DNA of 64,000 nt. Source: an uncultured Flavobacteriaceae bacterium (lineage in GTDB: Bacteria; Bacteroidota; Bacteroidia; Flavobacteriales; Flavobacteriaceae). Position numbers and translations under genes: made by a program. The stretch is taken from positions 110,635-174,634 of the forward strand of contig CALTCK010000008.1 of the NCBI GenBank assembly GCA_943842625.1. Reading direction: 5' to 3'. Below the pieces are notes generated by a model that was not told the DNA's origin, ran no database searches, and saw only the letters and a program-made list of their open reading frames with translations. This document shows, piece by piece, positions 8,334 to 18,024 of this stretch (position 1 is the first letter of the stretch; each line of letters begins with the position of its first letter).

Positions 8334-8972
8334 TTAGGCTTCCTTTTTTTTAGAAATATCTTCAGGTTCTTGAACATTGATGTTTTTGACCTTTTCTCGC
8401 AACATTAATTTATAGTAAGCAGATCTGCTTAGGGGTTCATACTCATCCACTTCCCCCAACAAGACCAATTCATCACTCTTAGCCTTCCGGTAACTATAAT
8501 TTGCAAGATTTCCAGTACGCGTGCAAACCGCATGAACTTTTGTAACATATTCAGCGGTTGCCATAAGAGCTGGCATAGGACCAAAAGGATTTCCTTTAAA
8601 GTCCATATCTAATCCCGCAATAATTACTCGAACTCCTCTATTTGCTAGATCATTGCATACTTTCACGATTTCATCATCAAAAAATTGAGCTTCATCAATA
8701 CCCACGACATCACAATTATCAGCTAAAATAGGAATGTTAGCGGCTGCTGGAACGGGCGTAGATTGGATTTCATTACTATCATGAGACATTACTCTTTTGT
8801 CATCATAACGAGTGTCGATAGCGGGTTTAAAAATTTCAACTTTTTGCTTGGCAAACTTTGCGCGTTTTAAACGTCTTATTAATTCCTCTGTTTTACCTGA
8901 AAACATTGAACCAGCGATTACTTCAATCCATCCAAATTTTTCTTTTTGATTTACCGTATTTTCGAGAAACAT
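8334..8972 (-). CDS. tdk: thymidine kinase, zinc-cysteine-poor type
   Basis: Type II thymidine kinase, which phosphorylates thymidine for salvage into dTMP. The 212 residues show the P-loop [12 protein letters not shown] (about 21-32), the [13 protein letters not shown] motif (Walker B and catalytic Glu), [19 protein letters not shown] and the lasso-region [10 protein letters not shown]. In zinc-containing homologues two CxxC pairs hold a structural zinc. Here the first site reads CTRT and the second region reads [10 protein letters not shown], so three of the four cysteines are missing. The active-site motifs are intact, so I expect an active enzyme without the zinc. The C-terminal tail is basic/acidic and not conserved. 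It starts the tdk-alr pair. Confidence 0.94.
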   Translation of the reverse strand: MFLENTVNQKEKFGWIEVIAGSMFSGKTEELIRRLKRAKFAKQKVEIFKPAIDTRYDDKRVMSHDSNEIQSTPVPAAANIPILADNCDVVGIDEAQFFDDEIVKVCNDLANRGVRVIIAGLDMDFKGNPFGPMPALMATAEYVTKVHAVCTRTGNLANYSYRKAKSDELVLLGEVDEYEPLSRSAYYKLMLREKVKNINVQEPEDISKKKEA

Positions 8973-9071
8973 AAATTTTTTTTAAACTAAAACTAAATTC
9001 TTTGACGTTTACATAAAGGTTGTGTAAATTTATAAAAACAAAATAGAAAATTTGCTTTATTTTAATAAGTT

Positions 9072-9782
9072 ATGAAGAAGAAAGTCCTTACCCAAATAAA
9101 TGCAATAGCTCAGGGGATTGTTAACTCAGAAAATGAGATCGACATTACCAAATTAAAAAACTCATTAATACAGCTTTATGAAAAGCTAACAATTTTAGAA
9201 TTCTTAGAATCTAGTGTTGAAACCGAATTTGAAAAATCAGCAAGATCTGCAACAGACTCCAAAACGTATAGAGAACAAAACTGGTTTAAAGAGCCAGATC
9301 CGGTTCCGCAAAGCCCTCATAAAGAAGAATTAGTAGAACCCTTAACCGAAAAAATTAAAGATATAGTTGCCAATATGCCCAATGAAAACGAGGAGGCTAT
9401 TGAAGAATTATTAAAAGAAATTATACCATCAAAAGAAACTTCTAACAGTGATTTAGAGGAATTTGCCGCATCTTATAGAGAAAACCCTGTTTTTGAAAGA
9501 AAACAAAAGATAACAGCTGAGGAAAAACCAAAGTCGATCAATGACAAAGTCAATTCAGGTCTTCCTATTGGATTAAACGATCGAATAGCCTTTATAAAAC
9601 AATTATTTGATGGTAGTACAGACGATTATACGAGAGTTTTATCTCAGATAAATTCTATGACTACATTTCAAGAGTCAGTTTCTTTTGTTGAAAACAATAT
9701 TAAGCCAGATTACAATAATTGGGTCGGCAAAGAAGAATATGTAGATCGTTTTTTATCAATTATCGAAAAACGTTTTAACTAA
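9072..9782 (+). CDS. conserved-looking protein of unknown function before rsmI
   Basis: A 236-residue soluble protein I cannot assign. The N-terminal ~60 residues look helical (NSLIQLYEKLTILEFLESS), the middle (about 75-170) is acidic, Pro/Glu-rich and probably disordered, and the C-terminal ~65 residues are ordered and helical, with GLNDRIAFIKQLFDGS, YTRVLSQINSMTTFQE and WVGKEEYVDRFLSIIEKRF. Two small folded ends joined by an acidic linker suggest an adaptor or scaffold. It ends 2 bases before rsmI and is therefore probably translated from the same mRNA; this tight coupling is the only functional hint. Confidence 0.75.
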   Translation: MKKKVLTQINAIAQGIVNSENEIDITKLKNSLIQLYEKLTILEFLESSVETEFEKSARSATDSKTYREQNWFKEPDPVPQSPHKEELVEPLTEKIKDIVANMPNENEEAIEELLKEIIPSKETSNSDLEEFAASYRENPVFERKQKITAEEKPKSINDKVNSGLPIGLNDRIAFIKQLFDGSTDDYTRVLSQINSMTTFQESVSFVENNIKPDYNNWVGKEEYVDRFLSIIEKRFN

Positions 9783-9784
9783 AA

Positions 9785-10456
9785 ATGGGTAAACTTTATT
9801 TAGTTCCAACACCAATAGGAAACCTAAAGGATATTACTTTTAGAGCAATTGAAGTTTTAAATGAAGTAGACTTCATTCTTGCAGAAGACACTCGAACAAG
9901 TGGAAAATTGTTAAAGTATTATGAGATTACCACACCCATGCAATCTCATCATATGCATAATGAGCATAAAACAGTAGATCATATAGTAAGAAAAATTTTG
10001 AATGGGGAAACAGTAGCTTTAATTAGTGATGCTGGTACTCCAGCTATAAGTGATCCAGGATTTTTGTTAACTAGAGCTTGTGTCGAAGCTCACATTGAGG
10101 TAGACTGTCTGCCAGGAGCTACAGCCTTTGTACCTGCATTGGTAAATAGTGGTTTACCAAACGATAAATTTGTGTTTGAAGGTTTCTTACCAGTAAAAAA
10201 AGGGAGACAAACGAGGCTAAAATTATTAGCTGAAGAAACTAGAACCATGATTTTTTACGAATCTCCTCATAAACTAATCAAAACACTTAATCATTTTGTT
10301 GAATATTTTGGTGCGGAAAGACCTATGTCCGTGTCAAGAGAAATCACTAAAATTCATGAAGAAACGCTACGAGGAACCCTACAAGAAGTATTAAATTATT
10401 ATACTACAAAACCACCCAAAGGAGAAATTGTGATTGTAGTTGGCGGTAAAAGTTAA
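9785..10456 (+). CDS. rsmI: 16S rRNA (cytidine(1402)-2'-O)-methyltransferase RsmI
   Basis: RsmI uses S-adenosylmethionine to 2'-O-methylate C1402 in the decoding centre of 16S rRNA. The 223-residue protein starts with the family signature LYLVPTPIGNLKDITFRAIEVL, and shows ILAEDTRTSGKLLK, the glycine-rich ALISDAGTPAISDPGF loop and ATAFVPALVNSGLPNDKFVFEGFLP, all typical of this tetrapyrrole-methylase-fold family. It is slightly shorter than the E. coli enzyme (about 286 residues), lacking the C-terminal extension, as is common in Bacteroidota. It is coupled to the unknown upstream gene. Confidence 0.95.
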   Translation: MGKLYLVPTPIGNLKDITFRAIEVLNEVDFILAEDTRTSGKLLKYYEITTPMQSHHMHNEHKTVDHIVRKILNGETVALISDAGTPAISDPGFLLTRACVEAHIEVDCLPGATAFVPALVNSGLPNDKFVFEGFLPVKKGRQTRLKLLAEETRTMIFYESPHKLIKTLNHFVEYFGAERPMSVSREITKIHEETLRGTLQEVLNYYTTKPPKGEIVIVVGGKS

Positions 10457-10514
10457 TTGACAAGCTTTAATTAAAAGGGGTATATTAATATAGGTGTTAA
10501 TTTTTTAAATGATG

Positions 10515-10544
10515 TTGAGAATTCTATTTTTCTAGTTACTTTTA
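10515..10544 (+). promoter_or_regulatory. candidate recJ promoter
   Basis: TTG at 10515-10517 and TACTTTTA at 10537-10544 are separated by 19 bases, the normal spacing for the Bacteroidota -33/-7 pair. The -7 box matches the consensus except for its last base (A for G). Transcription would start about 30 bases before the recJ ATG. Confidence 0.35.
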
Positions 10545-10579
10545 CTTATAACTTCCCTTTTTAAGATTGAATATTTTTT

Positions 10580-12271
10580 ATGCGTTGGACAATTAAACCA
10601 AAACCAGATCCAAGTAAAGTTGCTCGTTTATCTAAGGAGTTAGCAATCGATTCGACGACTTCCTTTTTATTAGCACAACGGGGAATTGAGACTTTTGAGG
10701 AAGCTAAAAACTTTTTTAGACCCGATTTAAACGATTTGCATGATCCTTTCTTAATGAAGGATATGGAAAAAGCAGTTTCAAGAATTGAAGATGCGGTCAA
10801 AAATCAAGAAAATATTTTAGTGTACGGAGATTACGATGTAGATGGGACAACAAGTGTTGCTTTAATGTCTTCTTATATATTGTCATTTTATCCAAATGTT
10901 GCCACCTACATTCCAGACAGATATGAGGAAGGTTATGGTATTTCTTATAAAGGAATTGATTTTGCTGAAGACAATAATTTTAGTTTAATCATTGCTTTGG
11001 ATTGTGGTATTAAAGCTATTGAAAAAATAACGTATGCTACTAAAAAAGGTATTGATTTTATTATTTGTGATCATCATAGGCCAGGACCTGAAATTCCGAA
11101 AGCAAAGGCAATTTTAGACGCTAAACAAGAAGATTGTAAATACCCCTTTAAAGAATTATGTGGTTGTGGAGTAGGTTTTAAACTCATACAAGCATTGGCA
11201 TCCAAAAAAGGAGTAACTATCAATGATTTAGTGCTGTATTTAGATTTAGTAGCAACCGCCATTGGAGCGGATATTGTACCGATAGTAGGAGAGAATAGAA
11301 TACTAGCTTATCATGGATTAAAAGTTATAAATGAAAATCCTCGTCCAGGATTTGAAGCTATTTTAAAACAAGTAAAAAAAGAAAAGCTAACCATAACGGA
11401 TGTTGTGTTTATTATTGCTCCTCGAATTAATGCAGCCGGAAGAATGAAACACGGTAATCATGCAGTTACGTTACTATGTGAAACGGATATTAATTTAGCA
11501 GCTGAATATGCTCTTGACATAGATACTTACAATACAGATCGACGAGATGCAGATAAACGAATTACCATTGAAGCACTTACTCAAATTGAAGAAAATGAGG
11601 AACAAGATAGATTTGCCTCTATCGTTTATAATGAGAATTGGCATAAAGGGGTGATTGGTATTGTAGCATCCAGACTTACAGAAACATACTATCGGCCTAC
11701 TTTGGTTTTTACAAAGAGTGGCGAAATGCTAGCAGCTTCAGCCAGAAGTGTCAAAGGTTTTGACGTATATAATGCGCTGGAAAAATGTTCAGAGTTTATA
11801 GAACAATTTGGTGGCCACAAATATGCTGCCGGATTAACGCTAAAACCAGAAAACTATAAAGGCTTTAAAGCCCAGTTTGAAAAGGTAGTTGAAAAAACTA
11901 TCGATCCAAAAATGCTCATACCAGAAATTAGTATTGATTCACAAATTAGTCTTTCGGATATTACTCCAAAACTTTATAGGATTTTAAGTCAGTTTGCACC
12001 TTTTGGCCCTGGAAATATGACGCCCGTTTTTATGTCGGGAGATTTAAAAGATACAGGATATGGAAAACAAGTGGGAGAAGATAAAACACACTTACGATTT
12101 ACGGCAACCCAACATGGAAAAGGTAAAATTGTGGGTATTGGTTTTGGCCTGGGAGAACATATAGAACTTATTAAAAACAATAAACTATTTAAAGCTGCTT
12201 ATTGTATAGATGAAAATGAATGGAACGGAAATGTTAGCTTACAATTAAAGCTAAAAGATATTAAACCTTAA
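10580..12271 (+). CDS. recJ: single-stranded-DNA-specific exonuclease RecJ
   Basis: RecJ is a 5'-3' single-strand DNA exonuclease used in recombination and mismatch/base-excision repair. In 563 residues, the DHH phosphoesterase motifs are plain: VYGDYDVDGTTS (about 81-92), LIIALDCGI, FIICDHHRPGPEIP, and the DHHA1-region motifs PRINAAGRM and the later GVIGIVASRLTE and FGGHKYAAGLTL. The C-terminal OB-like domain (after about 450) includes FAPFGPGNMTPVF. The 3' end overlaps the convergent exonuclease gene by 11 bases, stop against stop. Confidence 0.96.
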   Translation: MRWTIKPKPDPSKVARLSKELAIDSTTSFLLAQRGIETFEEAKNFFRPDLNDLHDPFLMKDMEKAVSRIEDAVKNQENILVYGDYDVDGTTSVALMSSYILSFYPNVATYIPDRYEEGYGISYKGIDFAEDNNFSLIIALDCGIKAIEKITYATKKGIDFIICDHHRPGPEIPKAKAILDAKQEDCKYPFKELCGCGVGFKLIQALASKKGVTINDLVLYLDLVATAIGADIVPIVGENRILAYHGLKVINENPRPGFEAILKQVKKEKLTITDVVFIIAPRINAAGRMKHGNHAVTLLCETDINLAAEYALDIDTYNTDRRDADKRITIEALTQIEENEEQDRFASIVYNENWHKGVIGIVASRLTETYYRPTLVFTKSGEMLAASARSVKGFDVYNALEKCSEFIEQFGGHKYAAGLTLKPENYKGFKAQFEKVVEKTIDPKMLIPEISIDSQISLSDITPKLYRILSQFAPFGPGNMTPVFMSGDLKDTGYGKQVGEDKTHLRFTATQHGKGKIVGIGFGLGEHIELIKNNKLFKAAYCIDENEWNGNVSLQLKLKDIKP

Positions 12272-12974
12272 GGATTTCATCATCTACTAGTAATTCTTCA
12301 TTTCGCAGTCTCAATATAATTTGAGCAACCGCAATGGTATCTTTTTCACAATATCTAATAATACGATCAATATCTTGATCTATATAAAAAACATCTCGTA
12401 CTTCACTACCATCAATATCATTTTTTGGAGATGGAATGCCTAAAATATGAGTCATTAATTTTAAGGAAGTATAGGTTTTATAATCACCAAATTTCCATAA
12501 CTCAAGGGTATCTAAATACGGAACCTCCCACGGTTTTTTCCCAAATAAATTTAGTTTAAATGGAATGTCAATGTGATTGATAATCATTCTTCTTGCTATA
12601 AATGGAAAATCAAATTCTTTTCCATTATGAGCACACAATAAATGATAAGGTTTGCTAAAGTGAGTTTCTAGCAGGTTTTTAAAGTCATTTAGAATATTCT
12701 TTTCTTCTCCAAAAAAAGATTTTACTCTAAAATTTCGAATATCTCCTGTAAAAACAAAATGTCCAACCGATATACAGATAATTTTTCCAAATTCTGCCCA
12801 AATACCTGCTCTATCATAAAATTCTTCAGGTGTAAATTCGTCTTTTCTTTGATAATTAGTTTTTTGCTCCCATAGTAGTTTTGCGTTTTCATCGATTTCA
12901 GAATATTTAGCAAATAAAGGAACTGTTTCAATGTCCAGAAAAAGTGTGTTTTCTAGTTTAATTTTTTTTAACAT
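12261..12974 (-). CDS. DnaQ-like 3'-5' exonuclease (PolB-like)
   Basis: A 237-residue protein of the predicted PolB-like 3'-5' exonuclease family within the DEDDy RNase-H-like superfamily. The Exo I motif is in NTLFLDIETVPLF (Asp, Glu), Exo II in LLCAHNGKEFDFPFIARRM (Asp), and Exo III in IRYCEKDTIAVAQIIL (Tyr, Asp), so all four metal ligands plus the tyrosine are present. No polymerase domain is attached. It likely proofreads or trims DNA or RNA in the cytosol; the substrate cannot be told from sequence. It converges on recJ, and a shared repair role is only suggested by location. Confidence 0.88.
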   Translation of the reverse strand: MLKKIKLENTLFLDIETVPLFAKYSEIDENAKLLWEQKTNYQRKDEFTPEEFYDRAGIWAEFGKIICISVGHFVFTGDIRNFRVKSFFGEEKNILNDFKNLLETHFSKPYHLLCAHNGKEFDFPFIARRMIINHIDIPFKLNLFGKKPWEVPYLDTLELWKFGDYKTYTSLKLMTHILGIPSPKNDIDGSEVRDVFYIDQDIDRIIRYCEKDTIAVAQIILRLRNEELLVDDEILKV

Positions 12975-13085
12975 AGTTGATCAGTTATAATTGGGGAGGA
13001 ATTATAAAGATAATAAAAATTAAAAAACAATTTTAATTTGTGCTATAATAGTATTTCTTTAAATAAAAAGCTATCTGAGTTTTTA

Positions 13086-13115
13086 TTTGTTAAAAAATTC
13101 AGACATTTACATTCG
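13086..13115 (+). promoter_or_regulatory. candidate promoter of the PPK2 pair
   Basis: TTTG at 13086-13089 and TACATTCG at 13108-13115 are separated by 18 bases. The -7 box departs from TAnnTTTG at one position (C for T). Transcription would start about 8 bases before the ATG, giving a very short leader. Confidence 0.4.
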
Positions 13116-13128
13116 ACAATAATAGCTT

Positions 13129-13968
13129 ATGTTAACAATCGAAAATTTTAAATCTCTTGAAAACGGTGATATTACCAAAAAACAATTCTTAGAATTAATT
13201 AAGTCCACTAGTTCATCTCCTAAATTAGAGAAAATTTTATACAATTTAGAATACGAAAATCAACTCTATAAGTTACAATCTGAGTTGGTAAACCTTCAAG
13301 AATGGGTGTCAAAAAATAAAAAGAGAGTTTGTATCATATTTGAAGGTAGAGATGCAGCTGGAAAAGGAGGGGCAATCAGAAGAATGACTCAACATTTAAA
13401 TCCAAGGGCAAGACGGGTTGTGGCCCTAGCTAAGCCTACAGAAATAGAACAAGGACAATGGTATTTTAGAAGATATATTAAAGAAATGCCCAACCCAGGA
13501 GAACTTGTTTTTTTTGACAGAAGTTGGTATAATAGAGCGGTAGTAGAGCCGGTCATGGGTTTTTGCACTCAAGAACAATACAAAAAATTTATGATTCAAG
13601 TCCCTGAGTTTGAACAGATGCTGCATGAAGACGGAATTATATTAATTAAATTTTGGTTTTCAGTCACTAAAGATGAGCAGTTAAGAAGGTTTAAATCTCG
13701 AATTGCAAGCCCTTTAAAAAAGTGGAAGTTCAGTTCAGTTGATGAGGAAGGTCAAAATAAATGGGACTTATATACGCAATACAAAGATCAAATGTTTGCC
13801 CATACCCACACTACCTCTAGTCCTTGGATAATTATTAAAACAAATAATAAAAAAGAAGCTCGATTAGAAAGTTTGAGACATGTGCTTTCAAGATTTGAAT
13901 ATGATGGTAAAGGTAGTTCAGGAGTGACACTCTTGCCTGATCCAAATATTGTACAACCTTATCACTGA
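13129..13968 (+). CDS. polyphosphate kinase 2 family protein (first copy)
   Basis: A 279-residue single-domain PPK2, which uses polyphosphate to phosphorylate nucleoside diphosphates or monophosphates (or the reverse). The Walker A loop GRDAAGKGG (about residues 73-81), the following AIRRMTQHLNPR, the GQWYFRRY segment, the lid and Walker B FFDRSWYNRAVVEP and the LKKWKFSSVD motif are all present. Its length and motifs look like class I single-domain enzymes, which mainly work on nucleoside diphosphates; that class call is tentative. A second PPK2 follows after 22 bases on the same strand, so they form a pair. Confidence 0.92.
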   Translation: MLTIENFKSLENGDITKKQFLELIKSTSSSPKLEKILYNLEYENQLYKLQSELVNLQEWVSKNKKRVCIIFEGRDAAGKGGAIRRMTQHLNPRARRVVALAKPTEIEQGQWYFRRYIKEMPNPGELVFFDRSWYNRAVVEPVMGFCTQEQYKKFMIQVPEFEQMLHEDGIILIKFWFSVTKDEQLRRFKSRIASPLKKWKFSSVDEEGQNKWDLYTQYKDQMFAHTHTTSSPWIIIKTNNKKEARLESLRHVLSRFEYDGKGSSGVTLLPDPNIVQPYH

Positions 13969-13990
13969 ACCTCAAAAAAACGCGATAAAA

Positions 13991-14803
13991 ATGAAGGATA
14001 AATTTACAGGGAAAGATATCGAGCTTTTAAATAAAAAAAGGGGCTTAAAGTTGTTGTTATCAAAAGATAAGGTCAATATTGCAAGAGCTTTGAGATACAT
14101 GCGTTATGAAAATAGATTAAAGCAACTACAGGAAGAATTGATAAAGCTTCAAAAGTGGGTTAAAAAAAATAATGAAAAAATAGTCTTTGTTTATGAAGGT
14201 AGAGATGCAGCAGGAAAGGGAGGTGCAATTCGCAGAGTTACTGAACATTTAAATCCAAGGGAATTTAAAGTAGTCGCCTTACCCAAACCAACAGATGAAG
14301 AAAGAGGACAATGGTATTTTCAGCGCTACACAAATTTATTGCCGAGGAAAGGAACGATGATTTTTTTTGATAGAAGTTGGTATAACAGAGCAATTGTAGA
14401 ACCGGTAAACAAATTTTGTACTCAAGAGGAATATGAAATATTTATGAATCAAGTAAATGATTACGAAAGAATGATTACTGAATCAGGAATTCGTTTAATA
14501 AAATTATACTTTTCGATTTCTAAAAATGAACAAGAAAAACGATTTAAAGATATCATCGAAAGTCCTATCAAAAAATGGAAATTTAGTGCGATCGATCAAA
14601 AAGCATTAGAACTTTGGGAGGATTATACAGATTATAAGGATAATATGTTTTTAAAAACGAATACTTCAATTGCTCCCTGGAAAATTATTAGAGCTAATAA
14701 AAAAACAAAGGCAAGAATTGAAGCTATTGAATATATTTTGGGCAAAATTCCTTATGAGAATAAGGACTTAAACATTATCAAACCCGTCGATTACGACGTT
14801 TAG
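13991..14803 (+). CDS. polyphosphate kinase 2 family protein (second copy)
   Basis: A 270-residue paralogue of the preceding gene. It keeps the Walker A GRDAAGKGGAIRRV (about 70-83), GQWYFQRY, FFDRSWYNRAIVEP and IKKWKFSAID motifs. The N-terminal 30 residues differ (MKDKFTGKDIELLNKKRG). I use the ATG at 13991; an in-frame TTG at 13949 would overlap the first gene and has no support. Both copies keep the catalytic residues, so a split of substrate or direction (ADP versus GDP, synthesis versus use) is a reasonable inference, not something visible here. Confidence 0.91.
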   Translation: MKDKFTGKDIELLNKKRGLKLLLSKDKVNIARALRYMRYENRLKQLQEELIKLQKWVKKNNEKIVFVYEGRDAAGKGGAIRRVTEHLNPREFKVVALPKPTDEERGQWYFQRYTNLLPRKGTMIFFDRSWYNRAIVEPVNKFCTQEEYEIFMNQVNDYERMITESGIRLIKLYFSISKNEQEKRFKDIIESPIKKWKFSAIDQKALELWEDYTDYKDNMFLKTNTSIAPWKIIRANKKTKARIEAIEYILGKIPYENKDLNIIKPVDYDV

Positions 14804-14874
14804 TTTTTAGATAGAAGTGTCAAATTACTTAGAAGATATAAAATTCCATATATTTAATAAATTTATTTGCAGTT

Positions 14875-17800
14875 ATGAGTAGAACATCTTTTAAATTATT
14901 CGGGGTTTTTATTTTTTTTATATTCGGATTTCAATCTGAAACGACCTTTTCACAATCTAATAACGAAACTTATTTTAGTTCTTTAGAATACCGACTTTTA
15001 GGACCTTTTCGTGGTGGGAGAAGCGCTGCAGTTGCGGGAGTTTCTTCCAAACCCAATCTATTTTATTTTGGAGCAACAGGTGGTGGAATTTGGAAAACAG
15101 AAGATGGTGGTCGCCAGTGGAAAAATATTTCAGATGGATTTTTTGGTGGCTCTATCGGCTCAATAGCTGTTAGTGAAGATGATTCCAATGTAATATATGT
15201 TGGAGGTGGAGAATCAACTGTTAGAGGGAATGTTTCTTCCGGATATGGAGTATGGAAAACAGAAAACGCAGGGAAATCATGGGAGTCTGTAGGTTTAGAA
15301 AATAGCCGTCACATTCCTAGACTTGTTATTCATCCAAGAGACCATCAAACTGTTTACGCAGCTGTTTTAGGAAATATCTATAAGCCAAGTTCGGAAAGAG
15401 GGATTTACAAAAGCACAGACGGAGGTAAAACTTGGAATAAAAAGTTATTCGTCAATGAAAACGCAGGTGCCGTAGATTTAATTATGGATCCGACCAATCC
15501 AAGAATTTTGTATGCCTCCACCTGGAATATTAGAAGAACGCCCTACAGTTTAAGTAGTGGTGGAGAGGGCTCTGCACTTTGGAAAAGTACTGATAGTGGT
15601 GAAAATTGGATAGAAATATCGAAAAACGATGGTTTTGCAGAAGGAATTCTAGGGAACATAGGAGTGGCTATTTCACCTGTAAATAACGATGTTGTTTGGT
15701 CTATTGTCGAAAATAAAGACAAGGGAGGAGTTTATAAAAGCATGGATGGAGGATCTACTTGGACCTATATAAATAGCGAACGTAAATTAAGGCAAAGAGC
15801 TTGGTATTATTCTAGAATTTATGCAGACCCTCAAGATGTTGAGGTGGTTTATGTTTTAAACGTAAGATATCATAAAAGTATTGACGGAGGCAAGACTTAT
15901 AGTACTCATAACGCACCTCATGGAGACCATCACGATTTGTGGATAGCTCCTGAAAATCCGAAAAGAATGATTATGGGTGACGATGGTGGTGCCCAAATAA
16001 CCTATGATGGCGGTGAGACCTGGAGCACTTATCACAATCAACCTACAGCTCAATTTTACCGTGTTACCACAGACGATGCATTTCCCTATAGAATTTACGC
16101 TGCACAACAAGATAATTCCACCATACGAATTTCTCACAGAAATGAAAATTGGAATATTAGTGAAGATGATTGGGAAGAAACAGCAGGTGGTGAAAGCGCA
16201 CATATAACAATCGATCCAACGAACAACGATATTGTGTATGGGGGAAGTTATGATGGGTTTTTAACAAGATATAATCATCAAACAAAAACGGTTCGAAGTG
16301 TAAGTGTTTGGCCAGACAATCCGATGGGGCACGGCGCTGAGGAAATGAAATATCGTTTTCAATGGAATTTCCCAATGTTTTTTTCAAAACATAATCCTAA
16401 AAAATTATATACTTTTTCAAACCATGTACATGTCTCTGAGAATGAAGGACACCGTTGGAAAGTTATAAGTCCAGACCTTACAAGAAATGATTCCACAAAG
16501 TTAAAATCCTCTGGTGGTCCCATCACTCAAGACAACACTTCTGTAGAATATTACTGCACTATTTTTGCAGCAGCAGAATCACCTTTAAAAGAAGGATTGT
16601 TATGGGTAGGCTCAGATGATGGACTGGTACATCTTTCAAAAGATGCTGGTGAAACCTGGGAGAATGTCACTCCTAAAGGAATGCCAGATTGGATGATGAT
16701 TAATAGTATTGAGCCTTCAAATTATGATAAAGGGACTTGTTATATAGCAGGAACAAAGTATAAAACAGGGGATTTTACACCTTATTTGTACAAAACAAAA
16801 GATTACGGAAAAACTTGGAAAAAAATCACTAACGGAATTCCAAGTGAACATTTCACCAGAGTTTTAAGAGAAGATCCAGAAAAAGAAGGTTTTTTATATA
16901 CAGGAACTGAAACAGGACTTTATTACTCTCATAACGAAGGATCTTATTGGCAACCTCTCCAACTTAATTTACCAATTGTTCCAATAACAGATTTAGCAAT
17001 CAAGAATAATAATTTAGTAGTTGCAACACAGGGACGAAGCCTATGGATTCTTGATGATTTGAGTATTCTTCATCAGGCATCTGAAATAAAAGGAGAAAAA
17101 AATGTATTATTTAAGCCTAAAGATACTTATCGAATGCGAGGGGGTTCTTACACTACATCACTAACAAAAGGGACTAACCATCCATCAGGAGTTATCACAC
17201 ATTTTTATGTTAAAAACCCAAATGACAAAGAAATAAAATTGAGTTATTTAAACTCAAAAAACGACACAATTAAAACCCTGAACACTCGAAATAAAAACGA
17301 TAATTTTAAAGTTATCGAGGGATCAAATAACTATGTTTGGAACACTCGAGGAGAATCCGCAGAGAAATTTGATGGGATGATATTATGGTGGGCAAGCCTG
17401 GAAGCTCCTCGAGCTGTTCCGGGAGTCTATAAAGTAGTTTTGAATATTGATGGCGAAGTTTATAAAAAGGAGTTTAATATTTTGGCAAATCCAAATTCAG
17501 AGTCAGATACTATTGGAATGCAAAAACAGTTTGATTTTATAACAGGTATTAATTTTACAATTAATAATGCGCACAAGTCTATTAAAAAAATAAGGGCTAT
17601 TGACCGTCAATTATTAGCATTTCAAAATCAATATAAAGATGATAATCGCGTGGCTGAATTAAATAAAAAGGCTAAACAATTAAGTGAAGAATTTTCTAAA
17701 ATTGAAAAGGCATTGTATCAAACACAAAATAAAAGCGGACAAGATCCCTTAAATTTCCCAATTAAACTAACAAACAAACTAGGACATTTAAATAGTCTGG

Positions 17801-17970
17801 TGGGAATGGGAGATTTTCCGCCAACAGAACAAGATATAGCAGTTAAAGATGAATTAACTTTAAAAATAAATTTGGAATTAGAAAAGTTTAATATTCTGGT
17901 GTCCACTAAAATTAAAGAATTTAATACTGAATTTAATTCTTTAAATTTAAATTATTTGTTAGTAGAATAG
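14875..17970 (+). CDS. secreted VPS10/BNR-repeat protein
   Basis: A 1,031-residue protein with an N-terminal signal peptide (hydrophobic core LFGVFIFFIFGF, cleavage near residue 26) and a large repeat region made of sortilin/VPS10-type ten-bladed propeller or BNR blades. Asp-box motifs recur, for example KTEDGGRQWKN, STDGGKTWNKK, STDSGENWIE, SMDGGSTWTY, STHNAPHGDHHD-adjacent YDGGETWST and SKDAGETWEN. The C-terminal ~250 residues are a different domain: a beta region (IWDDLS/ILHQ onwards) and a helical lysine-rich segment near residues 890-960. Relatives are often called glycosyl hydrolase because of the Asp boxes, but no catalytic residues of a hydrolase can be recognised. It is probably periplasmic or outer-surface, with substrate binding or protein handling as a guess. 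No type IX secretion C-terminal domain is evident. Confidence 0.85.
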   Translation: MSRTSFKLFGVFIFFIFGFQSETTFSQSNNETYFSSLEYRLLGPFRGGRSAAVAGVSSKPNLFYFGATGGGIWKTEDGGRQWKNISDGFFGGSIGSIAVSEDDSNVIYVGGGESTVRGNVSSGYGVWKTENAGKSWESVGLENSRHIPRLVIHPRDHQTVYAAVLGNIYKPSSERGIYKSTDGGKTWNKKLFVNENAGAVDLIMDPTNPRILYASTWNIRRTPYSLSSGGEGSALWKSTDSGENWIEISKNDGFAEGILGNIGVAISPVNNDVVWSIVENKDKGGVYKSMDGGSTWTYINSERKLRQRAWYYSRIYADPQDVEVVYVLNVRYHKSIDGGKTYSTHNAPHGDHHDLWIAPENPKRMIMGDDGGAQITYDGGETWSTYHNQPTAQFYRVTTDDAFPYRIYAAQQDNSTIRISHRNENWNISEDDWEETAGGESAHITIDPTNNDIVYGGSYDGFLTRYNHQTKTVRSVSVWPDNPMGHGAEEMKYRFQWNFPMFFSKHNPKKLYTFSNHVHVSENEGHRWKVISPDLTRNDSTKLKSSGGPITQDNTSVEYYCTIFAAAESPLKEGLLWVGSDDGLVHLSKDAGETWENVTPKGMPDWMMINSIEPSNYDKGTCYIAGTKYKTGDFTPYLYKTKDYGKTWKKITNGIPSEHFTRVLREDPEKEGFLYTGTETGLYYSHNEGSYWQPLQLNLPIVPITDLAIKNNNLVVATQGRSLWILDDLSILHQASEIKGEKNVLFKPKDTYRMRGGSYTTSLTKGTNHPSGVITHFYVKNPNDKEIKLSYLNSKNDTIKTLNTRNKNDNFKVIEGSNNYVWNTRGESAEKFDGMILWWASLEAPRAVPGVYKVVLNIDGEVYKKEFNILANPNSESDTIGMQKQFDFITGINFTINNAHKSIKKIRAIDRQLLAFQNQYKDDNRVAELNKKAKQLSEEFSKIEKALYQTQNKSGQDPLNFPIKLTNKLGHLNSLVGMGDFPPTEQDIAVKDELTLKINLELEKFNILVSTKIKEFNTEFNSLNLNYLLVE

Positions 17971-18024
17971 AATACTAATTATTCCCTTTTTAATAACGAT
18001 AGAAAAATACACTAATTTAGTTAA

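Noticed and set aside
13949..13990. TTG-start extension of the second PPK2
   Set aside because: Overlaps the first gene; the extension has no similarity to PPK2 and an ATG follows at 13991.
15856..16203. Minus-strand open frame inside the VPS10-like gene
   Set aside because: Cysteine/serine-rich shadow of the sense repeats; no independent support.
14875..17970. Assignment of the VPS10/BNR protein as an active glycosyl hydrolase
   Set aside because: Asp-box repeats show a propeller fold only; no sialidase-type catalytic arginine triad or Tyr/Glu could be recognised.
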